A stretch of 64,000 nt of DNA from Thecamonas trahens ATCC 50062 (Eukaryota > Apusozoa > Apusomonadida > Apusomonadidae): NCBI RefSeq assembly GCF_000142905.1, contig NW_013657676.1:134153-198152 (forward strand), in the 5' to 3' direction. Under the pieces are notes generated by a model. That model saw only the letters and a program-made list of their open reading frames with translations, ran no database searches and was not told the origin of the DNA. Of the stretch, positions 47,933 through 55,933 are shown piece by piece. Each line of letters starts with the position of its first letter. The stretch's first letter is position 1. The position numbers and the translations under genes are program-made.

Positions 47933-49543
47933 TCAAAGCCTACCCTTGGCCGCCTGCTGCTCCTTGTACAGCCGATAGTAGTAGGCGTCCTCCTCGGCCT
48001 CGGCCTCGTCGGCGTATGCCACCACGTCGGCCGAGTGCGCCACGTCAAACACCAGCCGCTCCCGCTCAGCACGGGCATCGACGTGGGTCCGCGGCCCGGA
48101 CTCGCCGCCAAAAGACGCCGACGCGAGCGCTGCAAACGGATCGTCTTCTTCGTGCTCGGAATCGTACAGCTCGGGATCAACGGCATCCGGCAAGAGGCTT
48201 AGCCCGCCGAACCGGGCCATAAACTCATCGGCGTCGCTGACGTGACGGAGGCCTGACGAGCCGCCGTCGTCGCCGAGGTATGCCTGCGAAAAGCGGTTGA
48301 ACGCCGCAACTTCGGGCGCCTGGTCAAGCTCAAAGTACGGGTCGACAAACTCGTGGTCGTCGACGTCGTCCGCCAGGTCGTCGCCGTCGCGCGACTCGTC
48401 GTCGCTCACGTCACGCGGCGCCCACGGGTCGAACCGCCTGACGCTCCTGCTGCCGTCACGCGCGTAGCCACCTTCGTCGCCGTCCGACGAGTCGTGCGAC
48501 GCCTCGTCCGGGTAGTCGATCTCCTGCCCGTCGAGCGACTCGTCGAGCTCGTCGTGAACACCGACCTCGCCGTCCGAGTCGTACTCGCCCATGAGCAGCG
48601 ACGAGATACCGTACGACTCCAGCGCCATGTTGGCTTCGTTCTCGTCGAGCAGTGCCTCGCCCTGGCACACGTAGTAGTTGCCAATGGCGTTGGCCGTGCC
48701 GAGCGACATGCCGCCCCAGTCGTCGTCGTCGTCGGAATCGAGGCCGACGTACGCCTCCGACCCGGCAAGGACCAGCATCCCAGTCTCGCCGTTCTCGCCC
48801 GGAATCCACTCGAGGAGCGTCTCGGTCGACTCGGCCGCGGCCGGCGGAAGGCTGGTGCCCGACGCCGCGGCGATTGCCCGTGCCACAGCGAGGGCGTCGC
48901 CCTTAGCCATTCCGCGCGCTGTCGCGTTGAGCACCGGCATGAGATGCTTTTGCAGCATAGCCCGTAGCCCGTCGTCATCATCTTGAAGGGTACCGCTCGA
49001 TCTGGTCTCGGCTTGATCGTCGTCGTCGTCGTCGTCGTCGACCACATCAACCACGTTGATGTGCTTGCCGCCGCTTGCCCGCAACGTGCGAACCTTGAGC
49101 AGCCGCCTGCGGCGGGCGGACTTGCCCGACGCAGCCGCCAGCACACCGGCGTTCTTCTTGCCCAGGGCGCCCGGACCCGATCGGACCGAGGAGCGGACAA
49201 CCGACCGTGGACGGGTCGGGCGAGCGCCGGGCGCCGAAGGGGCAAACAGCATGGGCAGGCGTGTGAGGAGCGAGGCGGTCTCTGCAGCCGTCCGCGCGCC
49301 CGCCCGCTCTGCCTGGCTCACCTCGCGGTCTCCCCCTCTCCCGCTCCCCCGCTGCTTCTGCCGCTTGGCCATGCGCTCCCCGTATCCGTCGTCGCTCGAC
49401 GACGATGACGAGGTCGACGAGGTCGAGTCGGCCCGCCCGCGCCCGCGCCCGCTCCGCTGCCCGCGGCGCCGCTTGTAGCGCACAATGGTCAGTGGCGCAC
49501 CGCCGTCTTCGTCATCACCCACAAGCACTTGCCTCGCAGACAT
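47933..49543 (-). CDS. IWR1: Iwr1/SLC7A6OS, RNA polymerase II nuclear-import factor
   Basis: Single exon, 536 residues from the ATG at 49543. The N-terminal segment APLTIVRYKRRRGQRS corresponds to the Iwr1 start (hydrophobic-basic KRKR motif with the bipartite import signal). The Iwr1 domain is at about 310-395: IGNYYVCQGE, MGEYDSDGE and QEIDYPDEASHDSSDGDEG, which match the YxYDxY and YD-x-N-D-YPDE elements of the family. Long acidic, Ser-rich stretches separate these. A C-terminal helix (ADEAEAEEDAYYYRLYKE) may contact the polymerase. Family role: binds assembled RNA polymerase II in the cytoplasm and carries it into the nucleus. Length is larger than usual, from disordered inserts. Assignment rests on short but ordered motifs. 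Confidence 0.7.
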   Translation of the reverse strand: MSARQVLVGDDEDGGAPLTIVRYKRRRGQRSGRGRGRADSTSSTSSSSSSDDGYGERMAKRQKQRGSGRGGDREVSQAERAGARTAAETASLLTRLPMLFAPSAPGARPTRPRSVVRSSVRSGPGALGKKNAGVLAAASGKSARRRRLLKVRTLRASGGKHINVVDVVDDDDDDDDQAETRSSGTLQDDDDGLRAMLQKHLMPVLNATARGMAKGDALAVARAIAAASGTSLPPAAAESTETLLEWIPGENGETGMLVLAGSEAYVGLDSDDDDDWGGMSLGTANAIGNYYVCQGEALLDENEANMALESYGISSLLMGEYDSDGEVGVHDELDESLDGQEIDYPDEASHDSSDGDEGGYARDGSRSVRRFDPWAPRDVSDDESRDGDDLADDVDDHEFVDPYFELDQAPEVAAFNRFSQAYLGDDGGSSGLRHVSDADEFMARFGGLSLLPDAVDPELYDSEHEEDDPFAALASASFGGESGPRTHVDARAERERLVFDVAHSADVVAYADEAEAEEDAYYYRLYKEQQAAKGRL

Positions 49544-49799
49544 GATATGTCGGTGAGGTCGAGTGTGGTGTGCGGTGTGCGGGTGTGAGTGCGAGGGCTT
49601 TGGTGGCGAGTGGCGTGGTGCCGTGGTGGTGGGCTGCCGCCGGTTCGTGGTGGATCCGTCGAGTATGCCCAATGTTGGCGCGCTCTCGGACACCTCTGCG
49701 CCGATGTGCATGGCATCGACTGCATTATTGGGTGATGGCTTCTCTACGTTGGTGCTTTAGTTGCTCGGGGAGTTTAGAGCTGTGCTGCGGGAGTGATGC

Positions 49800-51248
49800 T
49801 TACGCGGCTGCGCCCATGAGCGGGGCCGCGGCAGCGTCGGCCCGGAGCCGGACGAGCTGGCGGTCTGCTTGCCGGCGGCGGCGGGAGCGGATGATGGCCA
49901 CTCCACTGTCGAGCTCCGGCTGGTCGAGCTTGACGGGCTTGCGGTTGGGTGACTGCGGGTCGATGATGGCCTTGACCGCCGAGTCGAGACGGTGTCGGAT
50001 GTCGACGACGGCCCGACGTCCGCGCCCGGTGCGCCCCGACGGCACAGGCGTGTAGCGGTACGGCGCTGGGCGCTTGATGTGGGCGATGGCGAGCGGAAGG
50101 ACAAGCCGCTCGTCGAAAATGACCCGCCAGCTCCCGTTGACCCGCCGGATACGCGAGCGCGCGTTGGCTGCGCTCCGCGCGGGTGCGAGATTGACCGAAG
50201 AATGCGAGTTCGCATCGCGACGGCGGGCGTGGGGGCTGATGTGGCGCGCCTCGTGCGCCGCCATCCGCCGCAACTCCTTCCGCAGCTTGGCACCCTCAAG
50301 CAGCGATGCAGAAGCAGAGTCTGTCAGCGGTGGAGCATGAGTGCGCGGCGGCTGGACGCTTCCGACGAGGCCAGGCACGCGTGCGCAGACCTCCGTCGGC
50401 TTGACGACCGGATCAAGGAGGCCACAGACAATGACGCGAGTCGAAGTCTTAGCTGTCGCACACCGCGAATATGCAAGTGGTGTGCTGAGTTCGGTCGAGG
50501 TGTAGATGCCGCGGCCGTACACCGAGCCGTTGGCGACGTTGACTCCGGCACGGCCGGGAATGATGAGGCCGCGGTCAAAGATCGAGTTGAACTTGCGCAG
50601 GCTTGTCCCGTGGCTGACCACCGACGGTAGAACCTTCATCCGCCGCGATGAGGCAATGAAGCGCTCGAGCAGCGCGCGGTTGATCGGAGCAGGCTCGATC
50701 TTCTCCACCTCGTGCGGCTGCTGCCGGAAATGCGCGCGTGCCACGTCGGTGAACGTGGTCTGGAACTCGGATGCATCCAGGAACGGCGAGAAGACGCCGC
50801 ACGAGCTATCATTCCCACCCGGCGCCTCGACTTTGTCCTCGGTCTCAGTCTCGGCCTCACCCTCGCCATCAGTGGCGTTGCGTGGGTCGTTGAGCATCTC
50901 GAGCGCGACCACAAGGGTGACGGCGTCGACGCGGTCGACACGTTCGTACTTGCGCCGCCATGAGCTCCGCCGCCCGCAGTGTGCAAAGTACCGCTCGGCC
51001 TTGGTCTCGTAGTACTGCAGCGCAAGCTCGTCAGCGTAGTCAAACACAGCCTCGGTCTCGGCGGGGTATTCGTCAGCATCAAAGTGAAGGTCGGTCTCTA
51101 CCGGCCCAGCCGTCGTGCACGCACGCGGTTGCTGGTTGAAAGCGCCCTCGACGTCTGCCAGAGAGGCCGAGAGTGCCAGCGCCAGCTGCAGATCATCGTC
51201 ATAGTCTTCAGATCCGCCATGGCCCATCAAACGGGCAAAACTGTCCAT
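49800..51248 (-). CDS. PARP-type mono-ADP-ribosyltransferase with N-terminal UIM
   Basis: Single exon, 482 residues from the ATG at 51248. The N-terminus carries a ubiquitin-interacting motif (DDLQLALALSASLAD at about 18-32). Catalytic ART core: VVSHGTSLRKFNSIFDRGLI, with the first triad His in HGT at about 212; NGSVYGRGIYTSTE, with the triad Tyr at about 244; and later VIFDERLVLPLA, the strand that carries the third triad residue. The usual Glu of poly-ADP-ribosylating PARPs is not seen at the expected position, so mono-ADP-ribosylation is predicted. A roughly 100-residue basic insertion separates core strands, and an Arg-rich C-terminal tail follows. The start codon is 275 bp from that of the divergent NADAR gene, a family that removes ADP-ribose. 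Confidence 0.82.
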   Translation of the reverse strand: MDSFARLMGHGGSEDYDDDLQLALALSASLADVEGAFNQQPRACTTAGPVETDLHFDADEYPAETEAVFDYADELALQYYETKAERYFAHCGRRSSWRRKYERVDRVDAVTLVVALEMLNDPRNATDGEGEAETETEDKVEAPGGNDSSCGVFSPFLDASEFQTTFTDVARAHFRQQPHEVEKIEPAPINRALLERFIASSRRMKVLPSVVSHGTSLRKFNSIFDRGLIIPGRAGVNVANGSVYGRGIYTSTELSTPLAYSRCATAKTSTRVIVCGLLDPVVKPTEVCARVPGLVGSVQPPRTHAPPLTDSASASLLEGAKLRKELRRMAAHEARHISPHARRRDANSHSSVNLAPARSAANARSRIRRVNGSWRVIFDERLVLPLAIAHIKRPAPYRYTPVPSGRTGRGRRAVVDIRHRLDSAVKAIIDPQSPNRKPVKLDQPELDSGVAIIRSRRRRQADRQLVRLRADAAAAPLMGAAA

Positions 51249-51523
51249 GACTGCGGATGTTGAGCAAGTAGGCTGGTGGCCAAGAATGCGGCGTTTGCAA
51301 GTGTGGTTTTGGGCTGGCGGAATTGAAAAAGCCGCGGCGCACTTCCATTTCCGTCTTGGAACCGATTGGAAGCTCATTCGGAAGAACAAGACCAAAGCGC
51401 TGATAACACAGCCAAAGTAGCCGAGGCTCGCACGCCACCAGCCACGCCACGCCACCACATCGCGCCAACCTTTCCCACCTTCGCCTCTGCTCCCTTGTGA
51501 TTGGCACCGATCTTGCGTGGACG
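51249..51523. promoter_or_regulatory. Shared promoter region of the PARP and NADAR genes
   Basis: 275-bp head-to-head region. Two CCAAT-box cores in reverse (ATTGG) lie at about 51363-51367 and 51500-51504. Between them is TCGCGCCAA (reverse TTGGCGCGA), close to an E2F core. Activity is inference from motifs. Confidence 0.45.
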
Positions 51524-52148
51524 ATGGCCTCCACCGAGAGCATCAGCAATCCGCTGCTGGAATCCAGGGACGTTGTAATGAGTACGTCCTGCCGTCACAC
51601 ATAGGCGACTTGTCGAGATGCGCGCGTTCTCACTCACTGATGATGGCGATGACGGCGATCCAGCTGACTCGCTCGTGCTGTTCTGGAAGGGCTTCCTCTC
51701 ACAATGGTACCCGTGCGAGTTTGAAGTCGATGGCGTGGTCTACGCCAACGCTGAGCAGTACATGATGGCCGGCAAGGCGCGCCTGTTCGGCGACGACGAG
51801 ATGCTCGAGGCTATTCTCGCCGAAACCTCGCCGCGTAAGATCAAAGGTCTTGGCCGCTGCGTGCGCAACTTTGACGACAAGGTGTGGAAGGCCGAGTGCC
51901 TAGCGATTGTCGAGGCCGGGAATGTGGCCAAGTTCTCACAGAGCGAGGAGCTTGCCGCTGCGCTCCTGGCCACGGGCACGCGGACCATTGCCGAGGCCTC
52001 TCCCTACGACAAGATCTGGGGCATCGGTCTCGCGCCCAACGACCGCCGCGCGCTCTCGCGTAAGAACTGGCGCGGCAGCAACTTGCTGGGCAAGGCTCTG
52101 ATGGCGGTCCGGCGCCAGCTCGCCGTTGCTCGCGGGCTTGAGCTGTAG
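51524..52148 (+). CDS. NADAR-family protein (candidate ADP-ribosyl glycosidase)
   Basis: I favour two exons, 51524-51581 and 51664-52148, with an 82-bp GTACGT/CAG intron. Phase 1 agrees and gives 180 residues; a one-exon start at 51618 is the alternative. The NADAR/YbiA fold is complete: LVLFWKGFLSQWYPCEFEVD, YANAEQYMMAGKARLFGDDE, ILAETSPRKIKGLGR, VWKAECLAIVEAGNVAKFSQ, LLATGTRTIAEASPYDKIWG, then IGLAPND and NWRGSNLLGKALMAVR. The conserved Glu/Gln of AEQY, Lys of GKA, Trp-Gly-Ile-Gly and final Asn-x-Leu-Gly are intact. NADAR proteins remove ADP-ribose from modified bases or related adducts; substrate here is unknown. The head-to-head PARP gene suggests a matched writer-eraser pair. Confidence 0.9.
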
Positions 52149-52251
52149 TTGGCTGAGCTGTGGACATACACTCAAAACACGAACGCAGACGGAGCCGGGT
52201 GACTTTGATACGCGTCCATGGCGATGGCTGTGGGCTATACACCGTGAGGGC

Positions 52252-53217
52252 TCACCAGAACTGGGGCTGCTGACGGATGGCAACGGCAACGACGTGGACA
52301 AGACGGTTGTAGGCGAGCTGGACGTGCTTCACGCCAGTGAGCTCGTGCCGGAGGCCGTCGGCGGTGTAAAGAACGAGGCCGGTGAGCTTGGAGGAGCACG
52401 GCCCACTCGGGTGCGGGAGGCAGATCGGGGCGGCGACCATTGGATCCGGGTTGGCTTCGACCGAGGCACGGGCAAGGTACTGGACCGAGGCGGCCGGGAT
52501 GATGTACGGGCGCCCGCCGTCGACCTCGGGATCGGGCTTGCCGCCGATGGCCAACGCAATGTGGCCTTCAAAGATGCAGAGGAAGCCCTTGAGCTTCTCG
52601 GTGCCCGAGACGATGTAGGTCTTGTGGACGCCAAGCAGCTGGCAGCGGCGGTCGATGGCAAAGAAGTGGTGCTCGTCGGCATCCGGCGGACGAATCGGGG
52701 CCGAAGGCGAGGGAGAGCTGCGGGCCAGGTCCCACATGACGTGCAACCAGTTGGCGAGGGTGACGCCGTCGGACGGCTTGATAAAGGTGTGCATGGTGCC
52801 GTCAGCGTAGCACATGCGCAGGGTGTTTGGACCCTCGCCCGGCGGCGGCGGGCCGACAGCGAGCGAACCCGAAGATGACTCGCCGCGAGCGCAGAAGACC
52901 CGCTGAATGGCCTGCAGATCGCGATGCGGCAGGGTGAGCCGGACCTCGCGGCCGGCCGAGAAGGTGAGGACACAGAGGAAGCGCGGCGTGACATAGACCT
53001 GTCCGGACAGGGTGTTAGCGCCCGAAATGAGGGTTGCAGACGAGCCTGCCAGCATGGGCTCTGCCGCCGGCTCGAGGTGAAACGAGGCCGGCATGTCAGC
53101 CGCACTCACCAGTGAGCCAGCCGCCACCTTTGTCTTGGCCGTCGCTTTGCGGCTCGACTCCATCACCGACGCTGACGCCGTGTTGGCCTTCTCCTTGAGC
53201 TTGTTCATGAACCCCAT
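52252..53217 (-). CDS. GRAM-domain protein
   Basis: Single exon, 321 residues from the ATG at 53217; the longer open frame upstream is only the TG microsatellite. A helical basic N-terminus (MGFMNKLKEKANTASASVME) precedes a GRAM domain at about 48-125 (LSGQVYVTPRFLCVLTFSAG, then REVRLTLPHRDLQAIQRVF). A second PH/GRAM-like module is at about 185-290 (FFAIDRRCQLLGVHKTYIVS, then LCIFEGHIALAIG). GRAM domains bind phosphoinositides or sterol-containing membranes. MGF at the start allows N-myristoylation in principle. It is the convergent neighbour of NADAR. Confidence 0.78.
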   Translation of the reverse strand: MGFMNKLKEKANTASASVMESSRKATAKTKVAAGSLVSAADMPASFHLEPAAEPMLAGSSATLISGANTLSGQVYVTPRFLCVLTFSAGREVRLTLPHRDLQAIQRVFCARGESSSGSLAVGPPPPGEGPNTLRMCYADGTMHTFIKPSDGVTLANWLHVMWDLARSSPSPSAPIRPPDADEHHFFAIDRRCQLLGVHKTYIVSGTEKLKGFLCIFEGHIALAIGGKPDPEVDGGRPYIIPAASVQYLARASVEANPDPMVAAPICLPHPSGPCSSKLTGLVLYTADGLRHELTGVKHVQLAYNRLVHVVAVAIRQQPQFW

Positions 53218-53223
53218 GATGAG

Positions 53224-53225
<2 letters not shown>

Positions 53226-53287
<62 letters not shown>

Positions 53288-53292
53288 TGTGT

Positions 53293-53339
<47 letters not shown>
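53226..53339. repeat. TG dinucleotide microsatellite
   Basis: About 57 TG units with two TA interruptions (near 53281 and 53297), immediately upstream of the GRAM start codon on the other strand. It generates spurious poly-His/Thr open frames. Confidence 0.97.
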
Positions 53340-53340
<1 letters not shown>

Positions 53341-53586
53341 TGTGGCGGTGAGGTGGGTGTGGCGGTGAGTTGGGTGTGGTGGTGGTGAGTGTGGTGATGG
53401 TGGTATGGTGGTGCTGCTGGGCAAGTGCCTGTCCATGCCGCCATCGGCTGCTCTGTTGCGAACAGCGGCAACGATTGGCTACCGACCCGGCGGCACTGCC
53501 ATGCCGGCTCTGCAACCATGCATGCCGCCGATGCCAGAGATGCCAGTGATGCCTCTCTCTCTCTCTCTCTCCTCCTCCCCTCCCCC

Positions 53587-53686
53587 NNNNNNNNNNNNNN
53601 NNNNNNNNNNNNNNNNNNNNNNNNNNNNNNNNNNNNNNNNNNNNNNNNNNNNNNNNNNNNNNNNNNNNNNNNNNNNNNNNNNNNNN
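53587..53686. other. Assembly gap (100 N)
   Basis: Fixed-length gap between a CT-rich run and a CA repeat, at the 5' side of the VID27 gene; it probably hides the first exon or part of an intron. Confidence 0.98.
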
Positions 53687-53734
53687 CCCCCACACACACA
53701 CACACACGCACACGCACACTCACCTCCATCGCAG

Positions 53735-55865
53735 CTTCCTCCACGCCCGCTTTGAGCTCGACACGACGGCTGGCGTCTTTTCCGTTCACAGAGTTGTCGA
53801 TGACGATGAGATTGTTGCCGATGACGACGACAGCGGCATCGGCGAGCTCGAGTTCCCCTGCGAGCCGGCCTTTGCCCCGACCCGATTCGATCCGGTCGAT
53901 GGCGAGCCGCCAGCCGTGTGCTGGTCGGTCCCGACCGGTGCTCCGTCCTCTCCTTACTTTCATCCGCCGTTCTACTTTGTCCCGGCTGTCTCTACCGATG
54001 TCGATCGGCTGGTCGCCGGCGTGTCGTCGGCGTGCGCTGCGGCGCCGTCCCCACAGCCCGCCTCGCCAGTTCCGCCGCTGACTCCTGCCTCCCCGTCCAC
54101 CGCCGCCGCCACCGCCACTGCCACCCCCACCCCCACAATCGACGCGCCCGGAGAGCTCGTCAGCACCTTCTCCGGTCTCACGCTCTACGTGATGGAGCAC
54201 GGCTCGGCCGGCGGCGGCGACGACGACGACGCCTACTTTTCGGTCCGATTCCCCGCCGCCTCGGTCGGCATTTACGCCACCGGCAAGTTCGAGGCTTCAC
54301 TTGGCGTCGCCGACGGCGACTCGGTCGATGCTGGCCTCGCGTATGTCTTTCCGATCTGCCCAGCCATGCATTTTGGCTACGACGCCGAGGCAGACGCTGT
54401 CATGTTTGCCTCGCACTTTGACGGCCGCACTTACACCTGGTCGCTTCGAGTCACCGAGGGCTGCAGCGGAAGCACAGACGCGCTCCGCGCAGCGCTCACA
54501 CGTCATCTGTGGGAAGCACAGTCGCTCCGCAAGTGGAGCTCGCTCAAGGATGCAGACAAGGCCTGGATTCTGCGGATGATGACTGGTGAAGGCGAGGGAG
54601 CGCCAAGCGCTGCCTCCCGCACCGAGTCTGCGCTCTTTGATCTCGACGACGACGACCTCGCAGACATGGATCTCGCCGCCGACGACGAGTGGGATGCCGA
54701 TGGCGTCGGCTACGGCATTCGCTCATCGGCTGCTGCCCGCCGGGCCACGGGCGTTTTTGACGTCGAGTCGGACGCCGGCGGCTTCTACGCCTCGCCTCGC
54801 AAGACTGCCGCTGCGCCCGGCGACGACGCCGAAGGCGATGTCAATGCTCTCCTTGAGCTGGGCATGGCGTCCTCGCGGGCTTTTGTGGGTCGCGGGAGCT
54901 CGGTTGGCGTCTTTGGCCTCACCGCCGACGACGACCTCGAGTTTTCGGCCGCCATCGACGGCCTGGCCTACCTCGACGGCACGCCGCTCGTCGCTGCCCA
55001 AATGATGCTCCACGACCGCGACGACTCGATGCTCATGGTCTCGCCAGTCCGTCCGGACCGTGTCGCGCGAGTCGATCTCCACCGCGGCGCCGTCGTCGAC
55101 GAGTTCACCTCGTCGCCCGATCCCGAGCTCGCCACCCGGGTCCGTCGCCTCGCGCCGAACACCAAGTTTGACTCAGACGCCACCTTTGTTGGCCTTAACA
55201 AGCTTGGCCTCTTCCGCATGGATCCGCGACTGCCGTCAGGCTCGCAGCTGGTGCCGGACCACGGCTACACATTCAAGCCGACGTCCAAGCCGCTGCTCTC
55301 GTGCATCGCTGCCACCGCCGACGGTGGCTATGCCGTTGGCTCGGACCGCGGCGAGGTCCGCCTCTTTGCTCCGGGTGCTGGCATCGGCAAGCGGCCGAAG
55401 ACCACGTTCCCTTCGGTCGGCGCGCCCATCACCGCCCTCGACGTCACCGCCGACGGCGCCTTTGTCCTCGCCACCACCGCCACCTTCCTTGCTCTCCTGC
55501 CGACCCTCCACCCCGAAGTCCGTGGCGCCACCGGATTTACCAAGCCACTTGGCAAGTCCAAGCCTGCTCCCATCCAGCTCTACCTCCTTCCGCAGCATGT
55601 TGCGCTCTTTGGCGGATCCATCAGCTTTACCCCCGCTCGCTTCGACGTCTCTACCGCATCGGGCTCCCACGAGCGTGTCATCGTCGCCTCCACCGGCCCG
55701 TGGGTCATCACTTGGTCGCTTGCCCGCGTTGCCCGCCGCGACGTCGAGTCTTACACCTTTATGCGCGCCGATGACGTCGTCACCGCCTCGTCCTGGCTCC
55801 CGTCGTCCACTTCGTCATTCATTGTCACCGAGCGCAACGACGTCAAAGTTGCCCACAAGCAGTAA
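53735..55865 (+). CDS. VID27: VID27-family protein, 5' exon missing in gap
   Basis: The visible exon begins after CATCGCAG at 53734 in phase (one base, then TTC CTC CAC). The start codon must lie upstream, in or before the N-gap. About 709 residues are visible. The N-terminal part (FLHARFELDTTAGVFSVHRV) corresponds to the VID27 PH-like N-domain; acidic linkers follow. The C-terminal propeller is diagnostic: LMVSPVRPDRVARVDLHRG, NKLGLFRMDPRL, FKPTSKPLLSCIAATADGGY, VGSDRGEVRLFAP, PITALDVTADGAFVLATTAT. Yeast Vid27 is a cytoplasmic WD-like protein named from vacuole import and degradation screens; its exact mechanism is uncertain. A candidate first exon at 53405-53560 was considered but not supported. 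Confidence 0.88.
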
Positions 55866-55933
55866 CAACTCACTCCCCCCCCCCCCCCCCCCCTCCCCCT
55901 CTCTCACACACCCTCTACCTACCTCCAGCCGCC

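Noticed and set aside
53217-53436. Poly-His/Thr N-terminal extension of the GRAM protein
   Set aside because: It is a translation of the TG microsatellite.
53405-53560. First exon of VID27 before the gap
   Set aside because: The open frame has no VID27-like residues and no convincing donor before the N-run.
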